From Pelobium manganitolerans (lineage in GTDB: Bacteria; Bacteroidota; Bacteroidia; Sphingobacteriales; Sphingobacteriaceae): a stretch of DNA of 64,000 nucleotides. Positions 52,691-61,617 of this stretch are shown one piece after another (the first letter of the stretch is position 1; every line of letters starts with the position of its first letter). The stretch spans positions 115,715 to 179,714 of the forward strand of contig NZ_MBTA01000004.1 of NCBI RefSeq assembly GCF_003609575.1, given 5' to 3'. Under the pieces are notes generated by a model. The model ran no database searches and was not told where the DNA came from. It saw only the letters and a program-made list of their open reading frames with translations. Position numbers and translations under genes: made by a program.

Positions 52691-53866
52691 ATGATTTCAT
52701 TCAAACACGCCAGAGATTTAATCCTTACAAAAGTTACAACCTTCGGAACGGAAGAAGTGGCTTTAGAAAATGCGCTTGGGCGGATATTGGACGAGAATGT
52801 TTTTGCACCTAGAGATTTTCCGCCGTTTAACCGCTCGGCTATGGATGGCATTGCCCTTAGGTTTGCGGACCTGCAAAGCGGTATCAAAGAATTTAATGGT
52901 GTTGAAACCGTTTTTGCTGGGAATTTAGCCTCAAAAGCAATAGTTAGCGGCGAGTGTTATAAAATAATGACCGGGGCGCCCGTTCCCGAATATGCTGACA
53001 CCGTTATCCGCTTTGAAGATACATCTGAAAAAAACGGGCTTATAAAGGTTTTGGCGGATGATTTTAGTCTTTATCAGCATATTGCTCAACAAGGACAGGA
53101 TTTAAAAAAGGCTGAGCTTGCCATAAAAAAAGGCTCAGCTATAAATATTGCTACCATTGGTTTATTGGCTTCTATGGGTAAATCCTCTGTGAAAATACAA
53201 AAGTTGCCCTTGGTAAACATCATCACTACCGGTAACGAGGTGGTAGATTTAAATGAGCAAATTTCAACAACGCACATCTACAACAGCAATAAATATGTGT
53301 TGAAAGCACTCTTAATGCAAAACCTAATTGAGCCTAAAAACTGCGAACACGTTAAAGACGAACTCGGCACTTTAAAAAAAGCCATTCAAAGCAATCTTAA
53401 CGCGGATATTTTGATTTTGTCTGGAGGGGTTTCTGCGGGTGAAGCTGATTTTATCCCGACCGTTTTAGCGGATTTAGGTGCGCACAAACTCTTTTACAAA
53501 GTCGCCATAAAGCCCGGAAAGCCAGTTTGGTGCGGAAAACTAGGCTCCACAATGGTTTTTGCTTTACCCGGAAATCCATTTTCATGCTTAGTCACTTTTA
53601 AGTTGTTTGTAGAATTTTATATCAAAGCTTGTTTAGGCTTTCAGCTAGAAAATCCAGAATGCCTACCGCTTAATTTCAATCGTACAAAAAAGTCAAGTTT
53701 AGATGAGTTTTTCCCTGTCAATTTAAAAAACGGAACGCTAAATAAAATCGATATCAATGGTTCCGGCGACGTCCGATTGGGCTTTGCTGCTAATGCTTTG
53801 GCCGTGCAAAACGCCGATCAAAGAGAAATCTTAAAAAATAACCCTGTTTGTTATGTCAGTCTTTAG
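52691..53866 (+). CDS. moeA: Molybdopterin molybdotransferase
   Basis: 391 residues. MoeA motifs: FNRSAMDGIALR, GAPVPEYADTVIRFEDT, IITTGNEVV, LSGGVSAGEADFIPTVL and ALPGNPFSCLVTFKLFVEF. It inserts molybdate into adenylated molybdopterin. It ends 35 bp before the transporter gene. It supplies the cofactor to the nitrate reductase encoded downstream. Confidence 0.96.
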   Translation: MISFKHARDLILTKVTTFGTEEVALENALGRILDENVFAPRDFPPFNRSAMDGIALRFADLQSGIKEFNGVETVFAGNLASKAIVSGECYKIMTGAPVPEYADTVIRFEDTSEKNGLIKVLADDFSLYQHIAQQGQDLKKAELAIKKGSAINIATIGLLASMGKSSVKIQKLPLVNIITTGNEVVDLNEQISTTHIYNSNKYVLKALLMQNLIEPKNCEHVKDELGTLKKAIQSNLNADILILSGGVSAGEADFIPTVLADLGAHKLFYKVAIKPGKPVWCGKLGSTMVFALPGNPFSCLVTFKLFVEFYIKACLGFQLENPECLPLNFNRTKKSSLDEFFPVNLKNGTLNKIDINGSGDVRLGFAANALAVQNADQREILKNNPVCYVSL

Positions 53867-53901
53867 CTCTTCAAATGCTACTTATTAAAAAATATTATCC
53901 C

Positions 53902-55197
53902 ATGGAAACTCAAAAGCCACTTACCAAATTCAACATATTCTCTTTAAAAGGCGTTCAAATGCGCACTTTCCACATTACGTGGCTCATGTTTTTTGTGTGC
54001 TTTTTTGGCTGGTTCGGGCTGGCTCCTTTAATGCCAACTATCAGGGCCGAGCTCGCTTTAAGCAAGGCACAAGTCGGGAACATCATCATAGCATCCGTTG
54101 CTTCAACCATCATGGCCCGTTTACTTATCGGTAAACTTTGCGATATTTTCGGTCCACGTAAAACCGCAGTTTGGCTGCTGTTAATCGGGTCAATCCCGGT
54201 TATTACCGTTGGTTTGGCCAACAGTTACCAAACCTTCCTGCTGTTTAGGTTAGCTATCGGAGTTATTGGCGCATCATTCGTAATTACGCAATACCATACC
54301 TCAATGATGTTTGCGCCAAATATTAAGGGAACAGCAAACGCCGTTACCGGTGGTTGGGGAAACTTAGGCGGTGGTGTCACCAACATGGTGATGCCGGTAA
54401 TTTTTGCGACAATTATAGGTTTTGGTTATACCTCGGCAGAAGCTTGGCGCTATGCGATGATTATCCCAGGTTTAATGATGTGGTTTACCGCAGCCATTTA
54501 CTGGAAATTCACCAAAGATACGCCTCAAGGTAATTTTGAGGAAATCGGCCATTCCAGAAAAGAAGCGCAAAAAACCGATTGGTCTGTTTTGGCAGATTGG
54601 AGAGTATGGGCTTTAACGTTAAGCTATGCGGTATGTTTCGGGATGGAAATTACTTTCGATAACATAGCTTCTTTACATTTTGTGGATCATTATGGACTAA
54701 CGCAGGCTAATGCCGGTTTTTGGGCCGGTGTTTTTGGTCTGATGAATCTTTTTGCCAGAGCTTTGGGAGGTGTAGTTTCAGATAAGGTAGGAGTGAAGTT
54801 TGGGATGAGGGGCAAAGGCATGTTACTGGCTTTAATGTTATTGCTGGAAGGATGCGGGTTAATCCTTTTCGCACAGGCCGGTTCTTTTGTTTTTGCAATC
54901 ATTTCTATGCTCACTTTTGCCTTATTTCTAAAAATGTCTAACGGTGCAACTTACGGGATTGTACCCTTTGTTAACGAAAAAAATGTGGGTTTAATCAGCG
55001 GTATTGTTGGTGCCGGCGGAAACTTGGGCGGGATGGCCTTGGGCTTTCTTTTTAAATCTGAATCCATTTCTTATACACAAGCTTTCCAATACATCGGGTT
55101 TGCCATTATTGCTGTCTCATTCGTCATTTTTATTACTCGCTTTAACGCAAAAGAAGAATTAGATCCCGAAAAATTGCTTTACGATTTTACAGAATAA
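53902..55197 (+). CDS. Nitrate/nitrite transporter, MFS (NarK/NasA-type)
   Basis: 431 residues from the ATG at 53902 (METQKPLTKFNIFSLKG), twelve membrane helices. NNP-family features: FGWFGLAPLMPTIRAELALSKAQVGNI, GKLCDIFGPRK, the nitrate signature GGWGNLGGGVTNMVMPVIF in helix 5 and GAGGNLGGMALGF in helix 11. It imports nitrate, and perhaps exchanges nitrite, next to the reductase genes. Confidence 0.95.
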   Translation: METQKPLTKFNIFSLKGVQMRTFHITWLMFFVCFFGWFGLAPLMPTIRAELALSKAQVGNIIIASVASTIMARLLIGKLCDIFGPRKTAVWLLLIGSIPVITVGLANSYQTFLLFRLAIGVIGASFVITQYHTSMMFAPNIKGTANAVTGGWGNLGGGVTNMVMPVIFATIIGFGYTSAEAWRYAMIIPGLMMWFTAAIYWKFTKDTPQGNFEEIGHSRKEAQKTDWSVLADWRVWALTLSYAVCFGMEITFDNIASLHFVDHYGLTQANAGFWAGVFGLMNLFARALGGVVSDKVGVKFGMRGKGMLLALMLLLEGCGLILFAQAGSFVFAIISMLTFALFLKMSNGATYGIVPFVNEKNVGLISGIVGAGGNLGGMALGFLFKSESISYTQAFQYIGFAIIAVSFVIFITRFNAKEELDPEKLLYDFTE

Positions 55198-55253
55198 CAA
55201 GATTTACAAAGGCTTTTAGCTTTCAGCTTTTAGCCTTGTGCTTATAACAATTT

Positions 55254-58200
55254 ATGCCGATGCCAAAGAAAAAAGTTTTAGATGAGTTTCCGTCCACCTG
55301 CTGTTATTGCGGCGTTGGCTGTGGCGTGGTAGTAAGCAAGGAAAAAAATGGCGATTTAACTTTAAAAGGCGATACAAGTCACCCATCAAACAAGGGAATG
55401 CTCTGCAGCAAAGGGATGAATTTGCATTATACCGTTAACGATAAGTCGGATCGGTTAACGCATCCGCAAATGCGCTACAATAAAAATATGCCTTTGCAAA
55501 ACGTGAGTTGGGACCAAGCTTTGGACAGAACTGCGGCGGTTTTTAAAACTTTCATCAACAAATACGGGCCAGATTCGGTAGCTTTTTACGTTTCAGGCCA
55601 ATGCCTTACCGAGGAATATTATGTGGTAAATAAGCTGATGAAAGGCTTTATCGGCAGCAATAATATCGATACCAATTCGCGTTTGTGCATGAGCAGTGCC
55701 GTTGTGGGCTACAAAATGTCTATGGGCGAAGATAGCGTTCCGCTTTGTTATGATGATATAGAACTGGCCGATTGCTTTTATGTTACCGGCGCAAATCCGG
55801 CTTGGTGCCATCCTATTTTATGGCGGAGGGTTGAGGCGCACAAAGCGGCGAATCCGGATGTGAAAATCATCGTGGTTGATCCTCGGGTAACCGATACCTG
55901 CTCCATCGCAGATTTGCATTTACAGCTTAATCCCGGTACAGACGTTACTTTAAACCACGCCATTGGCAGGTGTCTGATAGAAAACGGCGATATCGATTTT
56001 AAATTTATTGAAAACCACACCGAAGGATTTAACAAATATCAGGAGCTTGTTTTTTCAAAAACCTTGGAAGAATCGGCAGAAATTTGTGGGTTGGCTGTGG
56101 CCGATATAAAACTGGCAGCAAACTATATCGCCATGTCAAAAGGCTACATCAGCATGTGGACAATGGGTTTAAACCAAAGTGCCATGGGTGTTGATAAAAA
56201 CCTGAGCTTAATCAATCTGCATCTCATTACCGGAAAAATTGGGAAAGCCGGTTCGGGTCCGCTTTCTTTAACCGGGCAGCCAAATGCAATGGGCGGACGT
56301 GAAGTCGGCGGTTTATCAAACATGTTGGCGGTGCATAAAAACTTGGACAACCCCATCCATCGGCAAGAAGTTCAGGATTTTTGGGGCGGAGCGGAAATTA
56401 ACCCAAAACCCGGTTTAACCGCAACAGAAATGTTTGAAGCCTTGGAAAGCGGAAAATTGAAAGCCATCTGGATCATGTGCACCAACCCGTTGTTGAGTTT
56501 GCCAAATGTGCGCCAGGCCGAAGCGGCATTAAAGAAAGCAAAATATGTGGTGGTGCAAGAAATCAGCAATAAATCAGAATGTTTGGCTTATGCCGATGTG
56601 ATTTTACCGGCAGCGGCTTGGGCCGAAAAAGAAGGTACGATGACCAATTGTGAAAGAAGAATCACTTATCTGCCAAAGATTTTGGATGCGCCCGGCATTG
56701 CCCTGCCGGATGCGGAAATCATTTGCAAGTTTGCTAAAAAAATGGATTATCAAGGTTTCGATTATAAAAATCAGGAAGAGATTTTCTTGGAACATAGTCG
56801 TTTAACGGAGGGCACAAATATCAACATCAACGGTTTAACTTATTCCATTTTAAAAGAAAAGCGTACCGTACAATGGCCTTACCTGAAACAAGAAAATAAA
56901 GGCACAAAACGCCTTTTTACCGACCATCAGTTTTATACGCCCTCAAAAAAAGCGAAGATTTCGCCTGTTGAAGACGTTTTTAAAAGTGAACGCCCAAATG
57001 CAGATTTCCCGTTTATTTTAACTACGGGCAGAATCAGGGACCAGTGGCATACGCGTTCAAAAACGGGCAAAGTAAACAAGCTCAATCAGCACATTAAGCA
57101 GTCTTTTTTAGAAATTCATCCAAAAGATGCCGAACGTTTAGGCTTGACAGAAGATGAAGTTGCTGTGGTAAAATCCAGATGGGGCGAGGTGCGTGTGAAA
57201 GCTAAAATTAGCGAAGGAATTAAATCCGGTGTAGTTTTTTTACCGATGCACTACGGTAAAATTCTGGGCAATGATCTTAATCGCGCAAATAACGTAACCA
57301 GTCCGTTAATTGATTCCATTTCAAAAGAACCCGATTTTAAATATTGTGCCGTAGCGGTTTTTAAATATCAAAAGCCTAAACAGCGGATTGTGATTGTTGG
57401 TTCGGGCGCTGGTGCTTTCGGCTTTATAAAAGCATATCGCGAGATGAATATGGAAGATGAAATTACGGTCTTCAGTAAAGAAAATTTGCCTTTTTACAAC
57501 CGCGTAATGTTGCCGGATTACATCAGCGGGGAGCAAAAATGGGAGCAACTGGTAAAAATGACCGACGAGGAGGAGCCGTTTTACAACATTAGGTTTAGGC
57601 GTGGTTTCGGCATCGCAAAAATTAACCGTGAACATAAACATGTAGTGGACGATTTTGGCGCAAAAACCGAATATGATGTTTTGATTTTAGCTACCGGTAG
57701 TCGCGCAACTATCCCAAAAAACGTCCCTAAACTGCCCGGAATTTTTTCGATGCGTAGCCGTAAAGACGCCGATGAATTTAAAAAGCATTTGCCCAAAGAA
57801 AGTCACGTATTAATTATCGGAGGCGGACTTTTAGGTTTAGAGATGGCTGCTTCATTAAGAGAATTAGGTGTACAAATCACCATTGTTCAACGGATTTCAA
57901 GGTTTTTAAGTCGGCAGTTAGACGCTTTGGGAAGCCAGCTTTTGCATGAAGAAATGGTAGATCAAGGCTGTGATATTTATTATGATGATGAAGTTGAGTT
58001 GTACTACGGTCGCGATAAATTAACCGGTGTAGGTTTACGTAGCGGACGGAAAATAAACTGCGATGCGGTGATTTTGGCCATCGGTACTACGCCAAATATA
58101 GAGCTGGCAAAAGAATGCGGATTGGCTTGCAAAAAAGGCGTTTTGGTGGATGAACGTTTGCAAACCAGCGACGAAAATGTTTTCGCAATTGGCGAAATAG

Positions 58201-58775
58201 CCGAGTTCGGGGGAACTTTATACGGTATAACCGCAGCGGCGGAACAACAGGCAGAAGTGGTTGCAAAATACTTGCATGGCGATATCGCCAGCGTTTACGG
58301 CGGAAGTACGTTCATGAACATCATCAAAATCCACGGATTCGATTTGTGCAGCATCGGAATTCCCGAATGCCCAAACGAAGAAGATTATGAGGAGATTGTT
58401 TTTATAGACAAAGCCAAGCGCTATTACAAAAAGTGCATCATCCACAAAGATAAATTGGTAGGTACCATTTTAATTGGCGACAAAAGCGAGTTTCAGGAAT
58501 TTAGGGAGCTAATTTCAAAAAAAATAGAGCTGAATGATAAGCGTTTGCAGTTGTTGCGGAGCGGTAAAGCGCCCGAACCTGTGATTGGTAAATTGGTTTG
58601 TAGCTGTAACAACGTTGGCGCCGGAAATATTGAAAGCGTCATACAAAACGGATGCACTTCTCTAAATGCCATTTGCGATAGAACCGGTGCCGGTACGGGT
58701 TGCGGTTCTTGCAAATCCGAAGTGAAAAGAATTTTAGCGGCGAGCTTAGAAAACGATTTGTTAAAAGCAGTATGA
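55254..58775 (+). CDS. nasA: Assimilatory nitrate reductase fused to FAD/NAD(P)H reductase and BFD domain
   Basis: 1173 residues. The N-terminal [4Fe-4S] site is C16, C19, C23 and C51 (CYCGVGC, GMLCSKG). The molybdopterin domains follow with the probable Mo ligand in NSRLCMSSAV (C145), FILTTGRIRDQWHTRSKTG and VFLPMHYG. From about residue 710 a pyridine-nucleotide reductase begins (RIVIVGSGAGAFGF, VLIIGGGLLGLEMAASL, NVFAIGEIAE), and a BFD [2Fe-2S] domain ends the protein (VCSCNNVGAG from C1116; GCGSC). NasA (about 700-900 aa) and the NAD(P)H electron-entry subunit are usually separate. Electrons can thus flow from NAD(P)H to nitrate in one chain. It overlaps the next gene by 4 bp. Confidence 0.93.
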   Translation: MPMPKKKVLDEFPSTCCYCGVGCGVVVSKEKNGDLTLKGDTSHPSNKGMLCSKGMNLHYTVNDKSDRLTHPQMRYNKNMPLQNVSWDQALDRTAAVFKTFINKYGPDSVAFYVSGQCLTEEYYVVNKLMKGFIGSNNIDTNSRLCMSSAVVGYKMSMGEDSVPLCYDDIELADCFYVTGANPAWCHPILWRRVEAHKAANPDVKIIVVDPRVTDTCSIADLHLQLNPGTDVTLNHAIGRCLIENGDIDFKFIENHTEGFNKYQELVFSKTLEESAEICGLAVADIKLAANYIAMSKGYISMWTMGLNQSAMGVDKNLSLINLHLITGKIGKAGSGPLSLTGQPNAMGGREVGGLSNMLAVHKNLDNPIHRQEVQDFWGGAEINPKPGLTATEMFEALESGKLKAIWIMCTNPLLSLPNVRQAEAALKKAKYVVVQEISNKSECLAYADVILPAAAWAEKEGTMTNCERRITYLPKILDAPGIALPDAEIICKFAKKMDYQGFDYKNQEEIFLEHSRLTEGTNININGLTYSILKEKRTVQWPYLKQENKGTKRLFTDHQFYTPSKKAKISPVEDVFKSERPNADFPFILTTGRIRDQWHTRSKTGKVNKLNQHIKQSFLEIHPKDAERLGLTEDEVAVVKSRWGEVRVKAKISEGIKSGVVFLPMHYGKILGNDLNRANNVTSPLIDSISKEPDFKYCAVAVFKYQKPKQRIVIVGSGAGAFGFIKAYREMNMEDEITVFSKENLPFYNRVMLPDYISGEQKWEQLVKMTDEEEPFYNIRFRRGFGIAKINREHKHVVDDFGAKTEYDVLILATGSRATIPKNVPKLPGIFSMRSRKDADEFKKHLPKESHVLIIGGGLLGLEMAASLRELGVQITIVQRISRFLSRQLDALGSQLLHEEMVDQGCDIYYDDEVELYYGRDKLTGVGLRSGRKINCDAVILAIGTTPNIELAKECGLACKKGVLVDERLQTSDENVFAIGEIAEFGGTLYGITAAAEQQAEVVAKYLHGDIASVYGGSTFMNIIKIHGFDLCSIGIPECPNEEDYEEIVFIDKAKRYYKKCIIHKDKLVGTILIGDKSEFQEFRELISKKIELNDKRLQLLRSGKAPEPVIGKLVCSCNNVGAGNIESVIQNGCTSLNAICDRTGAGTGCGSCKSEVKRILAASLENDLLKAV

Positions 58776-60247
58776 TGACGGAAAGCGGAGAAACAAAACA
58801 TCTGATAAAAATAAATTTGCCCGGAGGCATTGTTTACCCGGGCGATTTGCTGGAAATTTTAGCCATTGCGAAAGCAAATGGGGTGAAATCAATCAGGTTT
58901 GGCAACAGGCAACAGCTTATTTTTGGGGTTGATAGAGCTATGCTTGCGGATTTAGCTCACGCCTTTTTTTCTGCTGATATAGCTTATGAAGTTGATGCGG
59001 ATGAATACCCGAATATCACAAGTTCTTACGTTACCGAGGAAATTTTGAACGCATCTAACTGGCTCAGAGAAGGCGTTTATAAAGATATTTTAAATGCGTT
59101 CAACCATCGGCCAAAGCTTAAAATCAATATTGTTGACCACGCCCAAAACTTAATTCCTTTTTTTACGGGACACCTCAATTTTGTGTCTTCGGAGGTTAGC
59201 AATTATTGGTTTTTGCATATCCGTTATCCGCGAACAAACGAAATGTACAGTTGGCCAGCACTGGTTTATTCGGAGGATATTCCGTTGATTAGCAAACTTT
59301 TAGAAGAAAAACTTTTGAACCCATCCAGTGGTAACGAAATTAAAATAGAGGGTTTAGCTCTTTATCAAGAGTTTGCAAAAGCGCATGGATTGGTTGGGCA
59401 AGCCTATCAAAAACCTATGCAACATTCCAGTTTCCGCTTGCCTTATTATGAAGGGTTTAATAAATACGGACAACATAAACTGTGGCTGGGAATTTATCGC
59501 AGACATGAAGAATTTCCGTTAGAGTTATTAGCAGAAATTGCTGAAACCTGTGTGAAAACCCGCATCGGGCAACTGTACACCACCGCTTGGAAAAGCATTA
59601 TTATAAAAAGTATCCAACCCGCCGACAGGCAATTTTGGAGCCATTTGCTCGATAAACATCGGCTGAATGTAAGGCATGCGGCCAATGAGCTCAATTGGCA
59701 ATTGGAGGATGTTTGTCAGGAAGCTTTAAACCTCAAATTGCATTTGGTAAAATACTTTGAAGAAGCAGATTTGCGCACTTTTGGGCTCTGTTTCGCCATT
59801 AAAACCAAACCCCGGACGGGTTTATTCGGTTCGGTTATCATCCGGAAAAAAGAAGCCAAAACCAACGAGGGGGAAACGCTGTATGAAGTTTTGCACACCA
59901 AAAACTTTAATCCCAACAATAAAGAATTTGTGGTTTTTGCGCCATTTAACCGCAAAGAAGACTTGGCCGAAAGCTTAGCTAAACTTTGCGAATATTATTA
60001 CAGTTTACAATTGAATTTTGCTTTGCCAAAGGCGAACGAAAACCTAAAGCAATCGGAGGTTTTAGAACTGCATCAGGTTTACCAATGCAAACATTGCCAA
60101 ACCATTTTTGATGATATATATGGCGATGAATTCAACAACGTTAAGCCGGGAGTAAAGTTTGAAGAGATAGAAAATTATTTATGCCCGCTTTGCGAAGCTC
60201 CGAAAGAGGATTTTATAAAAGTGGACATTCAAAAAAACATAGCATGA
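58772..60247 (+). CDS. Sulfite/nitrite-reductase-like protein without cluster cysteines, C-terminal rubredoxin
   Basis: 491 residues from the ATG at 58772 (ATGA overlap with nasA). The N-terminal ferredoxin-like half (IKINLPGGIVYPGDLLEILAIAKANGVKSIRFGNRQQLIFGV) and the following YPNITSSYVTEEI match the SiR/NiR fold. Where family members have SGCPNSC, this one reads VDHAQNLI (from V121), and no C-x5-C or C-x3-C ligands occur elsewhere. A second SiR-like half (about 230-390) follows. The tail is a rubredoxin with C439, C442, C471 and C474 (CKHC, CPLC). It is inferred to be an electron carrier or assembly partner for NasA, not a nitrite reductase. Confidence 0.85.
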   Translation: MMTESGETKHLIKINLPGGIVYPGDLLEILAIAKANGVKSIRFGNRQQLIFGVDRAMLADLAHAFFSADIAYEVDADEYPNITSSYVTEEILNASNWLREGVYKDILNAFNHRPKLKINIVDHAQNLIPFFTGHLNFVSSEVSNYWFLHIRYPRTNEMYSWPALVYSEDIPLISKLLEEKLLNPSSGNEIKIEGLALYQEFAKAHGLVGQAYQKPMQHSSFRLPYYEGFNKYGQHKLWLGIYRRHEEFPLELLAEIAETCVKTRIGQLYTTAWKSIIIKSIQPADRQFWSHLLDKHRLNVRHAANELNWQLEDVCQEALNLKLHLVKYFEEADLRTFGLCFAIKTKPRTGLFGSVIIRKKEAKTNEGETLYEVLHTKNFNPNNKEFVVFAPFNRKEDLAESLAKLCEYYYSLQLNFALPKANENLKQSEVLELHQVYQCKHCQTIFDDIYGDEFNNVKPGVKFEEIENYLCPLCEAPKEDFIKVDIQKNIA

Positions 60248-60975
60248 TGAACCCAGATTTTATTGTTGTTTGCCTTTTTTGTTTGAGCTTTTTGTACGCA
60301 TCAGTGGGGCATGGTGGCGCCAGCGGTTATATTGCAGTTTTTTCATTAGCAGGCGTTAGTGTCCCGGTTTACCGTCCCTTGGTTTTGCTGCTGAATATTG
60401 TTGTTTCTGCATCCGCATTTCTGCAATTTAAAAAGGCCGGATATTTTAAATGGAAACTGATTATTCCGTTTTTAATTACCTCCATTCCATGCGCTTTTGT
60501 AGGTGCAAAATTTCCATTGAAAGGAGAAGTTTACAATATTTTATTAGGCTTGGCATTGGTTTTCCCAATCGCAAGATTATTGCAACTGGGACCAACGGAA
60601 AAAAAGCAAAGCAAGGAGCTGCCACTAATCAGCGGTTTAATATTTGGCGCTGTTTTGGGTTTTGCGGCAGGTTTACTAAATATTGGCGGTGGTATTTTTT
60701 TAAGTCCCGTTTTAATATTAATGGGCTGGGCAAGCTCCAAACAATCGGCAGCAGCTTCTGCCTTTTTTATACTGTGTAATTCCATAGCCGGCTTAATTTC
60801 TATAAAAAGTCAGTCGTTTTTTGTTGCAGAAAATTCTTGGATATGGTTTTTTGTGGCCGTATCAGGAGGTTTTCTGGGTGCATATTTTGGAAGTAATTTA
60901 TACCGCCAAAAAACTGTGAGATATGTGTTGGCATCGGTAATGGCGGTGGCATGTGCTAAACTTTTGTTTTTTTAA
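60244..60975 (+). CDS. TauE/SafE (TSUP) family permease
   Basis: 243 residues from the ATG at 60244, overlapping the previous stop by 4 bp. Seven to eight membrane helices carry the two TSUP repeats: ASVGHGGASGYIAVFSLAGVSVPVYRPLVLLLNI and GFAAGLLNIGGGIFLSPVLILMGWASSKQSAAASAFFILCNS. TSUP proteins export or import anions such as sulfite, sulfonates or nitrite. Position suggests an anion linked to nitrate assimilation; the substrate is not certain. Confidence 0.9.
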   Translation: MMNPDFIVVCLFCLSFLYASVGHGGASGYIAVFSLAGVSVPVYRPLVLLLNIVVSASAFLQFKKAGYFKWKLIIPFLITSIPCAFVGAKFPLKGEVYNILLGLALVFPIARLLQLGPTEKKQSKELPLISGLIFGAVLGFAAGLLNIGGGIFLSPVLILMGWASSKQSAAASAFFILCNSIAGLISIKSQSFFVAENSWIWFFVAVSGGFLGAYFGSNLYRQKTVRYVLASVMAVACAKLLFF

Positions 60976-60976
60976 G

Positions 60977-61282
60977 ATGATTATAGACCACTTCGGCAGG
61001 ACGTTTAAAACACTTAGGGTAAGTTTGCTTAACCAGTGCAACTTTGGCTGTGTATACTGTACTGGGGATTTGGAGACTAATCTCACTAAAAAAGATACTT
61101 CCTTAACGTCCGACAGATTGTTGCACTTAATAGAGAATCTTCACGGAGAGTTAAACCTGAAAGCTATACGTTTAACCGGTGGAGAGCCGCTTTTGTACCC
61201 CAATTTAGAATACTTGATTACGGGTTTATCTGCAATTGGTATTGAAGAAATTAAAATGACCAGCAACGGTTTTTTATTATAA
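60977..61282 (+). pseudogene. moaA: MoaA (GTP 3',8-cyclase) truncated after 101 codons
   Basis: From the ATG at 60977 it reads MIIDHFGRTFKTLRVSLL and NQCNFGCVYC, with the radical-SAM cluster Cys at 21, 25 and 28, followed by AIRLTGGEPLLYPNLEYLI and IKMTSNGFLL-stop. MoaA proteins are about 330 residues, with a second C-terminal [4Fe-4S] domain that is absent here. After the stop no MoaA-like sequence is found in any frame, and element genes begin. The simplest reading is disruption by integration at about 61280. It starts 1 bp after the permease stop. Confidence 0.9.
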
Positions 61283-61422
61283 AAAGATTAATATAGCCCA
61301 AAGTGGCTAATAAAGAGTAGTTTATAAGAACCGAAAATGCTATCGGTAACGATTTAGTAATGGTGCTTACTGCACTCGCTTTCGTTTGATTACCTTGTAA
61401 ATCATTACTGCAAATTTAATAA

Positions 61423-61458
61423 AAAAAGGGTTAAGTCGTAGCGTACTTAACCCTTTTT
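61423..61458 (+). terminator. Terminator at the element edge
   Basis: AAAAAGGGTTAAGT pairs with ACTTAACCCTTTTT around CGTAGCG-type loop, a strong bidirectional terminator between moaA and rteC. The remainder of the 61283-61617 gap holds no gene that I can see. Confidence 0.9.
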
Positions 61459-61617
61459 CTGTCTTTTCTAATATACATCATAAAGCGTTATAAAAATAAT
61501 TCTTACCCAATATGGGGGCAACCTGTGATATTAGTTTCATTATTATTTCCAAGTTTTGGCATATCAACAAAGATGTAATTCCGAAACAAATTGTGCTAAT
61601 CTCTAAACGTCTAAGCT

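Noticed and set aside
58772..60247. Second nitrite reductase or a true sulfite reductase
   Set aside because: The four Cys ligands of the siroheme-4Fe-4S centre are missing, so catalysis of that type is unlikely.
61283..61617. tRNA gene as integration target at the element edge
   Set aside because: No cloverleaf, CCA end or T-loop sequence could be found; the strongest fold is an ordinary terminator.
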